NCBI RefSeq assembly: GCF_014200495.1
Contig: NZ_JACHBY010000002.1
Coordinates: 434,001-498,000 of the forward strand
Length of the DNA stretch: 64,000 nt
Reading direction: 5' to 3'
From: Mucilaginibacter geliditolerans
GTDB taxonomy: Bacteria > Bacteroidota > Bacteroidia > Sphingobacteriales > Sphingobacteriaceae
Below the pieces are notes generated by a model, which did not search any database, was not told the origin of the DNA, and saw nothing but the letters and a program-made list of their open reading frames with translations. Shown piece after piece: positions 53,608 through 63,700 of the stretch (position 1 is its first letter; every line of letters begins with the position of its first letter). The position numbers and the translations under genes were made by a program.

Positions 53608-54411
53608 TTAAATTGCTGTCCAGCCACCGTCTACCACAAGGTTTGCACCGGTCATGTAAGCTGATGCTTCGCTGGCCAGAAAAATAAGCGCACCCTGGTA
53701 GTCGTTTGCCTTGGCCATACGGCCCAATAATGTTTTTGCTGAATAATTATGAATAAAAAACTCATTCTGCCCATTCTCCACGCCGCCCGGCGAGAGAGTA
53801 TTCACCCTCACCCCTTTATCGCCCCAGTATGCCGCTAAAAAGCGTGTGAAGTTGATAATAGCTCCTTTGGTAACCGGGTATGCTGCCGACTTATAAAAAG
53901 TTTGCTCACCGCATTCATTACGGTAAATAGTTTGATCGGGGCCAACCATGCCATAGGTTGATGCTATGTTGATGATGCTACCGCTGCCCTGCTCAGCCAT
54001 TGCCGAACCAAATACCTGAGAGCATAAAAACACACCGGTTATATTAACATCCAGCGATCTTTGGAAAACATCCAGCGGATAATTCTCAAAAGCCGATAGA
54101 TCTTTCGCCAATGCCGGGTTCTCGAACATATCATTTATAGCCGCATTGTTTACCAGTATATCGATGGAACCATATTTGGCTGTTACCTCTTTCAAGACAT
54201 TGGTAACAGATATTTTATTGGTGACATCAATACCAATGCCTATGTGCTGTGGCCCTAGTTCCTGTGCAAATTCGGCAGACTTTTGAGCGTTAACATCAGC
54301 AACCACCACATTCGCGCCAGCTAAAGCCAGTGCTTCACAGTGTTTTTTGCCAATGAGCCCGAGCGCGCCCGTAACAATAGCCGTTTTTTGGTGTAATGAA
54401 AACAAGTCCAT
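53608..54411 (-). CDS. Short-chain dehydrogenase/reductase (SDR)
   Basis: A 267-residue classical SDR: nucleotide-binding TGALGLIGKKH (residues 14-24), VVVADVN giving an acidic residue after strand 2 (NAD preference likely), NNAAIND (88-94), and the catalytic Ser151, Tyr178 and Lys182 in NIASTYG and YPVTK. The C-terminal VVDGGWTAI is usual. It lies between the aminotransferase (1 base upstream) and the HAD-NeuB gene (14 bases downstream). In sialic-acid-type clusters such SDRs reduce or oxidise a sugar or keto-sugar intermediate; here it probably acts on the precursor aldose or ketose of the NeuB reaction. Confidence 0.88.
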   Translation of the reverse strand: MDLFSLHQKTAIVTGALGLIGKKHCEALALAGANVVVADVNAQKSAEFAQELGPQHIGIGIDVTNKISVTNVLKEVTAKYGSIDILVNNAAINDMFENPALAKDLSAFENYPLDVFQRSLDVNITGVFLCSQVFGSAMAEQGSGSIINIASTYGMVGPDQTIYRNECGEQTFYKSAAYPVTKGAIINFTRFLAAYWGDKGVRVNTLSPGGVENGQNEFFIHNYSAKTLLGRMAKANDYQGALIFLASEASAYMTGANLVVDGGWTAI

Positions 54412-54412
54412 A

Positions 54413-55759
54413 TTAGCTGGCCAGTGTATTTTTTGGTTTGATGTTATAGTTGCTCACCTTACGGAAAACAGCCTCCAATACTTCGCCTTTCAGGTATTGC
54501 TTGATGTTGCCGCTTTCAATAGCCTCTTTTACAATCGGCAGCACATTGCGGTAAGCTAAAAGTGTATAATCAATATCCTCATCGGTATGGCTGTAGCACA
54601 TGTTATGGAAACCAGCCCATAGCACGCCGCGTTTTATCATTTCCTGCTGCATGAGGGTTTTAACCTCCAGCCCATTGCCTGCCTCAGGGGTAAACGTTAC
54701 CATAGTACGGCAATTAAAGCCGATACAATTGGTGTATTTATCCATACCCAGCTCAATGGCTAACTTGTTATAGCCATCTTTTAATAATGCCCCTTTTTCA
54801 TCAAGGTATTGCGGTACGTTTTTGTCAATCAATTCATTTATGGTAGCGATACAGGCTGCCAGCGATAAAGCCTCACCACCAAAAGTGGTATAGCTGAATA
54901 CCTTCGAATTAAAAAGCTCCATCACATCGGCCCTGCCGGTTAACAGGGCGATAGGCATACCGTTAGCGCAGGCTTTTGAGTAAACTACCAGATCAGCTTT
55001 TACATTAAAGTATTCCTGCGCGCCGCCAACAGCAATGCGGAAACCTGTCCACATCTCATCGAATATCAATAACGTTCCATTCTCTTTACATACTTCCGCC
55101 AACTCCTGTAAAAAACCTGGGGCCGGTTCCTGGAAGATAAATGGCTCCAATATTAAAGCTGCTACGGTTTCGTCAAGCGCTGCTTTTATCGATTCGATAT
55201 CATTGTACTCAAAAGTATAAGTCAGGTCCTGTACGGCTTCAGGCACGCCTGCATTACGACTGGTGATCCCAATATACCAATCGTGCCAGCCATGGTAACC
55301 ACAGCAAAATACCTTATCGCGCCCGGTAAATGCCCTTGCAACGCGGATGGCTGCCGAACATACATCGGCGCCGGTCTTTGCTATTTTTACAGCCTCAGCA
55401 TTGGGGATAACCTGCTGTACCAGTTCTGATAATTCAACTTCAAGTGGGTGCATCAGTGAAAAGGTGATGCCATCCTCCAGTTGTTTTTTTATCGCATTAT
55501 CAACAGCCGGGTAAGCATAGCCTAATGATACCGGGCCAATGGCCGCGTTAAAATCAATATATTCGTTCCCGTCAGCATCCCAAACATGCGACCCTTTTCC
55601 TTTTATCAAATATTTAGGTGCAACGCCTTTAGTAAACTGGCCCGGACCTTTGGCCAGGGTTTGGGTAACCGGTTTTTGCACATTAAGCGCGCGTTCATAT
55701 AATTTATTGGATTGGGTGATGTCGGGATAATTCTTGTTAAATGCTATTTTGTTAGGCAT
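54413..55759 (-). CDS. Class III PLP aminotransferase (glutamate-1-semialdehyde aminomutase-like)
   Basis: A 448-residue fold-type I enzyme. It shows the N-terminal DADGNEYIDFNAAIGPVSLGYAYP block of class III aminotransferases, KTGADVCSAAIRVARAFTGR for phosphate binding, YHGWHDWY, LIFDEMWTGFR (Asp234 for the PLP nitrogen) and the PLP Lys262 in YSKACANGMPIALLTGR. It resembles HemL in sequence, but the SKACANG motif and the operon context argue against a haem role. Probable role: transamination of an oxo-sugar or small aldehyde feeding the sugar-acid pathway. It lies 12 bases downstream of the transketolase C-terminal half and 1 base before the SDR gene. Confidence 0.87.
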   Translation of the reverse strand: MPNKIAFNKNYPDITQSNKLYERALNVQKPVTQTLAKGPGQFTKGVAPKYLIKGKGSHVWDADGNEYIDFNAAIGPVSLGYAYPAVDNAIKKQLEDGITFSLMHPLEVELSELVQQVIPNAEAVKIAKTGADVCSAAIRVARAFTGRDKVFCCGYHGWHDWYIGITSRNAGVPEAVQDLTYTFEYNDIESIKAALDETVAALILEPFIFQEPAPGFLQELAEVCKENGTLLIFDEMWTGFRIAVGGAQEYFNVKADLVVYSKACANGMPIALLTGRADVMELFNSKVFSYTTFGGEALSLAACIATINELIDKNVPQYLDEKGALLKDGYNKLAIELGMDKYTNCIGFNCRTMVTFTPEAGNGLEVKTLMQQEMIKRGVLWAGFHNMCYSHTDEDIDYTLLAYRNVLPIVKEAIESGNIKQYLKGEVLEAVFRKVSNYNIKPKNTLAS

Positions 55760-55771
55760 ATGGGGTATTTT

Positions 55772-56710
55772 TTATTCAGCGAACTGAGGTTTTAAAATTT
55801 CTGGTTGAATGTGGCTGGTTTGGTAGCCCAATATTGCTTCGGCAACCTGTTTACCGCTGAAGCCTTCGTGTTCAATTACAGCGGGCAGCAAGGCCGGTTT
55901 AAACCATTTTTCATTAAGTGCAAAAGGCAACACCCTTGCAGTTTTTTGATGCTTCAACAATACTTCGGCAACAATGGTATACAGGCCACCGGTAAGGAAA
56001 TGATCTTCAAGCGTTACGATCAGTTCGCTTTGGTCAACAGAATTCAAAATCGCCTGCTCATCAACAGGCTTAAGGCTACGCATATTGATGAGACCTACTA
56101 ATAGGCCTTCGCTCTTTAATATTTCAGTAGCGATCAACGCCTGCTCAAACAGCAAACCATAAGTAAGGATGGTTACATCAGTACCCCGTTCAATTACCTC
56201 GGCTTTGCCGGGCTCAAATGGCGCATGTACATAACTTGTTTTGCGGGTGTTAATGCGTGTATAAGCTGGCTTAGGCGATGCCCATATGGCAGGCATCATT
56301 TTAACCATATCATCCTCATCGGCAGGTGCAAAAACGGTCATGTTTGGGATGCCACGCATAATGGATACATCTTCAATAGCCTGGTGCGTAGGCCCATTGG
56401 CATCTGACAGTAAGCCCGGTATAAAGGCGCTTAATTTTATGGGTAATGATGGTATCCCGGCATCGGTGCGGATAAATTCAAATGCCCGCATGGATAAAAA
56501 AGAGGCCAGCGCATGTACAACAGGTACACGGTTGCGCAAAGCCAGGCCTGCCGCCGCGCCTATCATGGTTTGCTCAGTTATGCCGGTATCAATAAAACGT
56601 TTGCCCAATAACTGGGGCAGGTTACGTATCAGTGCACGGTTTTCGGCAGTCATTACGACGAAGCGTTCATTAGCCAGCGACAATTCAGTAAGTAATTCTT
56701 CGTATGACAT
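55772..56710 (-). CDS. Transketolase, C-terminal half (pyrimidine-binding and C domains)
   Basis: A 312-residue protein matching the second half of transketolase/DXS: RFIDTGITEQTMIGAAAGLALRN (pyrimidine-binding domain, with the catalytic Glu in ITEQ), GPTHQAIEDVSIMRGIPNMTVFAPADEDD, and a C-terminal domain VTILTYGLLFEQALIATEIL. Together with the adjacent N-terminal half it forms one ThDP enzyme. Split transketolases occur beside carbohydrate or secondary-metabolite genes rather than in the central pentose-phosphate pathway. Start is one base after the stop of the N-terminal half, so the subunits are made together. Confidence 0.9.
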   Translation of the reverse strand: MSYEELLTELSLANERFVVMTAENRALIRNLPQLLGKRFIDTGITEQTMIGAAAGLALRNRVPVVHALASFLSMRAFEFIRTDAGIPSLPIKLSAFIPGLLSDANGPTHQAIEDVSIMRGIPNMTVFAPADEDDMVKMMPAIWASPKPAYTRINTRKTSYVHAPFEPGKAEVIERGTDVTILTYGLLFEQALIATEILKSEGLLVGLINMRSLKPVDEQAILNSVDQSELIVTLEDHFLTGGLYTIVAEVLLKHQKTARVLPFALNEKWFKPALLPAVIEHEGFSGKQVAEAILGYQTSHIQPEILKPQFAE

Positions 56711-56711
56711 A

Positions 56712-57575
56712 TTATCTAACCACTAAAGTTTCTGATGTTAATTGAGTTGTGTGTTCGCCATGCAGTTCCTGTAACAGCTGCTCCACTTCACCGGCAGAGA
56801 AATTGCAGAACCAGCGGTCGGCGCGGGCCTGAATGCTTGGCAGGCCTTTACCTCTAATCGTATCGGCTATAACTACATTCAGTTTGCCTTCGGCGAAGGG
56901 ATATTTTTCAAATGCACGGCGCAGTTCGTTAAAATCATGTCCATCTATCCGGCTTACAGCAGCTCCAAAAGCAGTAAATTTATTATGTAATGGTTCCAGC
57001 GGGATCAAATCCTCTGTAGCCATATTGGCCTGGAATTTATTGCGGTCGATAACAAAAATCAGGTTATCCAGTTTATAGGCATTGGCCACCAAAACTGCTT
57101 CCCAACACGAGCCTTCGTTCAGTTCACCATCGCCCATAATGCATATTACTTTATTAGCGCCGCCACGGATCTTGATATCCATAGCAACGCCAATAGCTAC
57201 CGATGGCAAATGCCCCAATGAGCCGGAATGAAATTCAATACCCGGGATATGCGTGTTAGGATGCCAGTAGATGTGATCGTTTATGGATAAATGGTTGGCC
57301 AATCTTTCCTTTTCTATCAAACCCAATTCAGCAAAAGTGCCATACAGCGCAGGCACATCATGGCCTTTGGACAGGAACAGGTAATCGCGCTCAGGATCTG
57401 TTAAGTTATCTTTATGCAGGTTTAAAAATTCAGCATACAGGTAAACGATCATATCAACTGCCGATAATGAAGCCCCGGTAAAACATCCCCCATCGGTCGA
57501 CATTTTGATGATATGCTCCCGTACATTCAGCGCTATTGCCTCCAACTCTTTATTGTCGCGTATATTATTTTGCAT
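56712..57575 (-). CDS. Transketolase, N-terminal half (ThDP-binding)
   Basis: A 287-residue protein with the diphosphate-binding domain: SKGHDVPALYGTFAELGLI, HPNTHIPGIEFHSGSLGHLPSVAIG, and the ThDP/Mg motif GDGELNEGSCWEA (148-160, with Asp149 and Asn153), followed by VIDRNKFQ. It would pair with the C-terminal half encoded 1 base downstream to move a two-carbon ketol unit between sugars. In this operon it may build an unusual ketose or chain-extended sugar phosphate that is later aminated and condensed with PEP. Donor and acceptor cannot be read from sequence. Confidence 0.9.
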   Translation of the reverse strand: MQNNIRDNKELEAIALNVREHIIKMSTDGGCFTGASLSAVDMIVYLYAEFLNLHKDNLTDPERDYLFLSKGHDVPALYGTFAELGLIEKERLANHLSINDHIYWHPNTHIPGIEFHSGSLGHLPSVAIGVAMDIKIRGGANKVICIMGDGELNEGSCWEAVLVANAYKLDNLIFVIDRNKFQANMATEDLIPLEPLHNKFTAFGAAVSRIDGHDFNELRRAFEKYPFAEGKLNVVIADTIRGKGLPSIQARADRWFCNFSAGEVEQLLQELHGEHTTQLTSETLVVR

Positions 57576-57585
57576 ATTATTTAGC

Positions 57586-58398
57586 TTATTTATTGGCTGC
57601 TTTTTTTGTTTGATCAGCCGAGATAGTATTCAGTTCATTTAAGTGGTGCCTGTACCAGTTTACACCCGCATAGGCTGCATTCAGTTCGTATATCTCAGGT
57701 TTTTCAGTTATGAGATTGATGATATCATCGCAGGAAAAAGAAGGGTTTTGCGGGTACAACTCTTCATAAACACAATTAATAAATTCGTAGTCCTCCGGAT
57801 AATCAATAGTAAAACGGTGCAACATGGAGTAATCCAAACCCTTACCCCAGCTCACATTACCTATACTAAACTGTGCCGGGTTTTCCCATATGTAGGGCGT
57901 GGTATGTTCCAGTTCCAGAGGGCGTGTTGCCAATCGCCAGTTTTTTTCAAGACATGCCATAGTCATGATCTCCACATCATTGCCATCAGGCCAGGTAGCC
58001 GGGTGCAGGTTACTTACATAATCATATTTGCCGGGATCTTGAAAGAAAAAATCCAGCACCTCATCAATGATCTGCGGATCTATCAGCGGACAATCAGAAG
58101 GTATTTTTAGTACGATATCGGCATTATGTTTTACAGCCGACATGTAGTGCCTTTCCAGCAAATTATTGGCGCTGCCGCGATAACAGGTTATATTGATAGC
58201 AGCAGCCTCCTGTTCAATTACATTGTCTTCAGCGTTAACTGAAGTCGCTATAACAATGACGGCCTCATGCTTTATTAGCTGCAAGCGCTCCACCATTCGG
58301 GCCAGCAAGCTTTTGCCCAGCAAAGGCAGCATAACTTTGCCTGGCAACCTGCTTGAAGCCATGCGCGCCTGCACCACGATCAGTATATTTTGAGCCAT
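57586..58398 (-). CDS. SpsF/CMP-KDO-synthetase-like cytidylyltransferase
   Basis: A 270-residue nucleotidyltransferase: IVVQARMASSRLPGKVMLPLLG (residues 7-28, the nucleotide-binding loop with R-x-x-SSRLPGK), IATSVNAEDN, ADIVLKIPSDCPLIDPQIID (the metal-binding acidic site) and ELEHTTPYIW. This is the SpsF group (COG1861), related to CMP-KDO and CMP-sialate synthetases. It is expected to activate the sugar acid made by the HAD-NeuB protein with CMP. Located directly after the GT-B-like gene (no gap) and 10 bases before the transketolase genes. Confidence 0.87.
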   Translation of the reverse strand: MAQNILIVVQARMASSRLPGKVMLPLLGKSLLARMVERLQLIKHEAVIVIATSVNAEDNVIEQEAAAINITCYRGSANNLLERHYMSAVKHNADIVLKIPSDCPLIDPQIIDEVLDFFFQDPGKYDYVSNLHPATWPDGNDVEIMTMACLEKNWRLATRPLELEHTTPYIWENPAQFSIGNVSWGKGLDYSMLHRFTIDYPEDYEFINCVYEELYPQNPSFSCDDIINLITEKPEIYELNAAYAGVNWYRHHLNELNTISADQTKKAANK

Positions 58399-59457
58399 CT
58401 ATGCTTGAAAAACTAATTCTTCTTCGTGTTTGTAAACCTCTGCTGCCGCCTGGTATTTGTAGCGTTTTAAGAACAACTTTCTATTGCCATTAAACTCCAT
58501 ATAATCACGGCAAATACCCGCTATATTTTGGGCCGATGTACCCTGATTTTGTATCGGCATCAGCGCTTTTAATTGTTCACCATCAAACCAGGAGTATACC
58601 TTTTTACCCAAGGCAATACCTGTATACACCACTGTTGAGTATTGGGTGATGAGTTCGCTGCAATTAGCGATCATCTCATTGGTATTGCCTGTATGATAAA
58701 GTAATGTGCCTAAAGGAGCGTACCTCCTGATCTCCCTTTCAGCACGCTCAAAATTTTCATTTGGATGAAGCTTAAATAATAGCCGACGGCCATCAGCGAT
58801 CTTCACCGCTTCCTTAATAAATTCCGGCCTGTTCTCGTGCCTGAAGGTTTCGCGCATATCAGTAGTGGCCACCATTACATAATCGCGATACGGGAAATTA
58901 TTATCAGTAAAACGTTCCAGATTATCATAATTAGGTATACCGGTAACTATTATCCTGTTGCTATCGGTGCCGTTTTTTGTAAAAAAGTCCTTGTATCCTG
59001 TAGATGCCGCGCAGTATATATCACAAATATTTGTTGAACCATTTAATGATGTATTACCGGTTAAAGCAATGGGTAGGCTCAGTGTTTTAACAATACGGGT
59101 CATGAGTGTAGCCTTATCAATCATGCCTTCCTGTACCCATAGTGTTTTATTGTTTCGCAAACGGGCTGGCACTATCATGTCACTGCAAAAAACTACCAAA
59201 TCGTAGTTGTTTTTTTGTGCCTTGTAATCCATTTGCAGGTTATGGCTCTTTAGGTAGTTTTCAGTATTTTTTCTGAACTGGCCTGCAAGAGCGGTACCAT
59301 TTGCCAGGGGTGTATATTTTATAAGAAAATTAATAAACTTTGAATCAGTAAAAATCTGGCTGAACCAACAATCATACTCCGGTAATAAGGAAGCGATCTG
59401 GTGCATTTGAGAGGCCTGATTAAGGGATCCTGTAATGAATAAAATATTCTTTCCCAT
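58399..59457 (-). CDS. GT-B-fold glycosyltransferase-like protein, first gene of the operon
   Basis: A 352-residue soluble protein beginning NILFITGSLNQASQMHQIA, a GT-B-like N-terminal strand-loop that is also found in capsule glycosyltransferases and sugar 2-epimerases. In the second half, LLFKLHPNENFERAEREI followed by ELITQYSTVVYTGIALGKKVYSW resembles the nucleotide-binding C-lobe of CDP-glycerol/KpsC-type transferases (KLHP motif, S/T-x-V/T). I infer that it transfers the CMP-activated product of this operon onto a glycan or lipid, but the donor site cannot be proven by eye. A TANNTTTG-type element lies just upstream, so this is probably where the eight-gene operon starts. Confidence 0.65.
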   Translation of the reverse strand: MGKNILFITGSLNQASQMHQIASLLPEYDCWFSQIFTDSKFINFLIKYTPLANGTALAGQFRKNTENYLKSHNLQMDYKAQKNNYDLVVFCSDMIVPARLRNNKTLWVQEGMIDKATLMTRIVKTLSLPIALTGNTSLNGSTNICDIYCAASTGYKDFFTKNGTDSNRIIVTGIPNYDNLERFTDNNFPYRDYVMVATTDMRETFRHENRPEFIKEAVKIADGRRLLFKLHPNENFERAEREIRRYAPLGTLLYHTGNTNEMIANCSELITQYSTVVYTGIALGKKVYSWFDGEQLKALMPIQNQGTSAQNIAGICRDYMEFNGNRKLFLKRYKYQAAAEVYKHEEELVFQA

Positions 59458-59480
59458 CTGCTATTTTCAATCAATATTCC

Positions 59481-59488
59481 CAAACTTA
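59481..59488 (-). promoter_or_regulatory. -7 promoter element of the eight-gene sugar operon
   Basis: On the - strand this reads TAAGTTTG, an exact TANNTTTG match, ending 23 bases before the ATG at 59457. No clear -33 TTTG was found. Confidence 0.42.
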
Positions 59489-59673
59489 TAAAATAGCTTT
59501 TCGTGATTTACTATGAAAAATAAACATTCATGAATATTTAATATTTAACTAATATATTATTTACATTCAGGCTGTTATGTAATATTAGTGTTAACCGGGC
59601 TTCAATTATAAGGGCAGGTAATGTTAAATTTAACAGCATATTAAACTTTGTGTAAATCTTGTATTTAACTAAT

Positions 59674-60525
59674 CTATAATTGCTTAATACTCACAACCTT
59701 GGTTGATTTATCATTAATCAGGAACGTTTTTAATTCTTCCAGTTTATCAGTATTTATAAGGTCGACACCACAGTTTAATAAAGTCTTCCAAACAACGGTA
59801 TTCTCGGGCGATGCCCATAACCTGACTTTCCGATTAAACTTATGAGCAAAATTCACGAACGAGCAAAGCCGCTGCTTTTCCTGATCGGGCAATGCTCCAT
59901 CGCCCCGCCAGTTGAGTAGTTTGGAATACTTGCAGCTTGCCATCATATACATGTCGGTAAGGGTATCTTTCCGTACCAGCCGCAGGTCTTCATCTACAAA
60001 GGCAAACCGGGCATCTTCAGTACTTAATAACTTTTCGGGTTTATGACCAGATATTACAATGGTAACCGGCCCTATATGAATATTACCCTTTGAATAGCTC
60101 GACAGCATACCGCTATATTTCTGAAGCATATCCTTTAAAACCAGGTAAGTTTTATCAGCATCCGATTTTACATCAATCATCAGTGTAACCGAGTTACGAT
60201 ACCCCGGGTACACTTCACCATTATTTTTTAATACATGATCAAATAAGGGTTTCAGGTACAGCTCCTCAAGTGTGCGGTGATGGTTTAATACAGGCAGTAT
60301 ATGAGCTACGATGAGCCTGCCATCGCGCTCATAAACATCAGCCTCAATATAAGTATAACCATTATCGAGCGCATCCAGTAACGGCCGCTTATGCCAGTAA
60401 TCATTATGGGCAAACCCGTTTAATAATGGCACACATTGTGCTTTTGTATTTAATTTCAGGAAGAGGGTCAGTAAGGCGATCAGGAAAATTTGGGTGGGTA
60501 GGTTTGGGGTGTTAAATAAGCGCAT
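59674..60525 (-). CDS. Exported glycerophosphodiesterase/PI-PLC-like phosphodiesterase
   Basis: A 283-residue secreted protein with signal peptide ending near LKLNTKAQC. The catalytic TIM-barrel start is visible in FAHNDYWHKRPLLDALDNGYTYIEADVYERDGRLIVAH, with the two His (HND and VAH) and the E-x-D pair expected for the GDPD/PI-PLC superfamily. VTLMIDVKSD and FAFVDEDLRL follow. Family role: cleaving glycerophosphodiesters or a related phosphodiester outside the cytoplasm. It stands alone, on the opposite strand to the macroglobulin gene, 216 bases from the sugar operon. Confidence 0.82.
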   Translation of the reverse strand: MRLFNTPNLPTQIFLIALLTLFLKLNTKAQCVPLLNGFAHNDYWHKRPLLDALDNGYTYIEADVYERDGRLIVAHILPVLNHHRTLEELYLKPLFDHVLKNNGEVYPGYRNSVTLMIDVKSDADKTYLVLKDMLQKYSGMLSSYSKGNIHIGPVTIVISGHKPEKLLSTEDARFAFVDEDLRLVRKDTLTDMYMMASCKYSKLLNWRGDGALPDQEKQRLCSFVNFAHKFNRKVRLWASPENTVVWKTLLNCGVDLINTDKLEELKTFLINDKSTKVVSIKQL

Positions 60526-60758
60526 ATAAATGTCAATTATTTATATACAATAGTAGCACTCTCCTATTAGTCAGTCATTAAGTTTAAGTTACTTAATTAT
60601 TAGTTGGTTACAGAAAAATAAACAATAAATTAACATCATTTAGCGGGCATTTATTTATGAAATTTCTTGGGCTTTTACGGCTTGTTTGTGCCTATTGATA
60701 CCTGAAAAAATATTTTTAAGAATTAGCTTAATTTGATAATTCCTCGCTTTTTCATCAT

Positions 60759-60766
60759 TATATTTG
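60759..60766 (+). promoter_or_regulatory. -7 promoter element of the macroglobulin gene
   Basis: TATATTTG matches TANNTTTG, 20 bases before the ATG at 60787. A TTTG at 60732-60735 could be the -33 element but is 23 bases away, slightly more than usual. Confidence 0.42.
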
Positions 60767-60786
60767 ATAAGCATCTCCAATTCATT

Positions 60787-63700
60787 ATGAACCTTCACCC
60801 TTACCTTTTGAAATACCGCAAGCCTTTACTTGCCGTACTATTTATTGTCATTTTCATTACCGGAATCATTTTACTGGTTAAACACCAGCGGAAGACCAGC
60901 GTTAACCCGGCGTTCAGTAAATATATTGAATCGTACACCAGCGGCGTAGTTTCGCGCGTGGCGGCAATACGTATTAAGCTTACCGGCGAGGTGCAAACCA
61001 GCCATGCCCAGAATGAGCCGGTTGAGGATGGCGTTTTCAAGTTTTCTCCGGCTATCGACGGGAAAGCCTATTGGGTGGACGCGGAAACTATTGAGTTCAG
61101 GCCCAAAAATGCCATGCAGGCCGATGAATTTTATGAAGGGGATTTTAACCTTGCAAAGGTAACCAGCGTGCCATCGGCTTTGCATCACTTCGCCTTTCAG
61201 TTTAAGACCATTAAGCCCGACTTTACGATCACCTTTAATGGACTGCAAACAGCAACCAGTACTTCAAGAGATAAAATGAAATTAACGGGGGTTATTCAAA
61301 CCGCCGATAAGGAAGATCCTTTAAAAATTGAAAAGATCATTAGCACTCAATATGCTACGCCTGTAGTGATTGCCTGGCAGCACGATAATGTGGCCAATAC
61401 ACATACTTTTGTTATTGATAATATCAGCAGACCAACAGCCGCCTCCACGCAGCTAACTGTGCACTGGAATGGCTCCCCTTTAGGTGTTGAGAGCAACGAC
61501 AGCCAGGCATTTGATATACCCATTGTTGGGGTTTTTAAGGTGCTGGATATCCGTGCCGTGCAGGATCAGGATGAATATGTGGAGGTGCAGTTCTCTAACC
61601 CGGTTATGGTAGGTCAGGAACTTAGCGGACTGATAGGAATGAACAATGTTACCGAACCATCCTATACGATTGATGGCAGCCTTGTTAAAATATTCGCATC
61701 CGATCGTTTACTGGGTAATTATAGCGCCTTTGTGAACGAAGGTGTAAAGGACATTTATGGCGAAAAGATAACTACACCGTTTACGGCCAATGTATTTTTT
61801 GAAAACCGATTGCCCGGGGTTACTATCCCCGGCAAAGGCGTTATCCTGCCGGATTCGGGCAGATTGATGCTTCCTTTTGACGCGGTTAACCTAAAGGCGG
61901 TGGATGTTACCATCGTTAAGATCTATGCAAATAACGTAACCCAGTTTCTGCAAAACAATGATCTTACCACTGAGCAGGGGCTCAGGCAAGTGGGTAAACC
62001 GGTGGTACAAACTACCATCAGGCTGGATAAGGACAAAACCCTTAAACTAACAGCGAAAAACCGCTTTATGCTGGATATTGATTCACTGATGCGGGCTGAA
62101 CCGGGCGCTATTTACCGTGTGATCATTGGTTTCAGAAAAGAATATTCGCTTTTTAACTGCAAAACCGGCGGCAGTACCAGGGTTAGCAGCGGCAATAATG
62201 ACGAGGATGAAGGTGAAGAGGGGGATGATTATGGCTATTCCAATTCAGCAGGCGACAAGCTTGACGATTACGATGCTTTTTGGGCTCGTTATGACAGCTA
62301 TTACCCTGATGGCTACAAATGGAAAGAACGTGATGACCCATGCAGCAATTCTTTTTATACCAAGGATAAATGGGCAACACGCAACGTCATCGTATCCAAT
62401 ATTGGCCTCATCGCGAAAAAAGGTAACGATAACAACATGCTGGTTGCGGTAACCAATATCTTAAACGCGGCCCCTATGCCGGGTGTTGAGCTTACCTTAT
62501 TGGATTACCAGAAACAGGTGATCACAAAATCCATATCGGATGCGAACGGCTTCGCGCATATCAATTTAAAACACAAGCCATTTTTGCTGGTCGCAAGAAA
62601 AGGCGATGAGCGGGGCTATTTAAAACTTGACGATGCCAGCGCCCTGATGCTCTCGAAATTTGATGTGGGCGGCGAGCAGGTGCAAAATGGTTTAAAGGGT
62701 TTCATCTACGGCGAGCGCGGTGTATGGCGGCCCGGTGATTCTGTTTTTGTTTCCTTTATTCTACAGGATCAGCTTAAAACATTACCGCCGGATCACCCTG
62801 TACAATTTGAGCTTTACAACCCTGCGGGCCAATTGTATAAACGTATTACCCGCACCAGTTCTGTTGATGGTTTTTATAGCTTTCATACCGCTACTACAAC
62901 CTCCTCGCCTACCGGTACATGGATGGCTAAGGTAAATGTGGGTGGCGCGGTATTTCAGAAGAATATCAAGGTGGAAACTATTATGCCTAATCGCCTCAAG
63001 ATCGATCTTTCATTTGGTGGCAAAACAGCTTTAACCAAAGGCGGCGACATGGGCGGAACGTTGAAATCGACCTGGCTTTTCGGCGGCATCGCACAAAATC
63101 TGAAAGCAAAGGTGGATGCCTTTGTTAGTCCGCAGGTAACCGCCTTTAAAAACTTTGATGGCTATGTATTTGACGACCCTACCCTTGCCTTTAACACCCA
63201 GACCCAAACCGTATTTGACGGTCGCCTGGATGCCAACGGAACTGCCCGTGTAAATGCCAATATCCAGGTAGATAAACAAGCACCCGGACAATTAAGAGCC
63301 AACTTTTTGGTTAAGGTATTTGAACCGGGCGGCAATTTCAGCATACAGCAGGTTATATTGCCTTACAATGCTTATACAGGCTATGTCGGCATTAAAACCC
63401 CTGAAGGGTCTGCTTATAGCGGGATGCTGGGCGTTGGGCAGGATAACCCGGTTAGCATTGCAGATGTGGATGTAAATGGTAACCCATTCCCGGGTACACG
63501 CGATGTGACTGTTGAATTGTATAAGATCCAATGGCGCTGGTGGTGGGATCAAACCGGTGACGAGCTAAGTAATTTCACCCAAAACCAGTATAACAAGCTG
63601 GTAAGTACTGAAACCGTTAGACTGGTAAATGGCAAAGGCAAATGGAACCTGTATGTAAAACAGGATGACTGGGGCCGCTACCTCATCCGGATAAAAGATG

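Noticed and set aside
54413-55759. HemL (glutamate-1-semialdehyde aminomutase) for haem synthesis
   Set aside because: It is embedded in a sugar-acid operon, lacks the usual GGGLPVGA-type motif around the PLP lysine, and no haem genes are near.
60801-61248. Two - strand ORFs near 61 kb and others up to 63.9 kb
   Set aside because: They are antisense to the alpha-2-macroglobulin gene, whose + strand frame is open from 60787 to the window end with clear family motifs.
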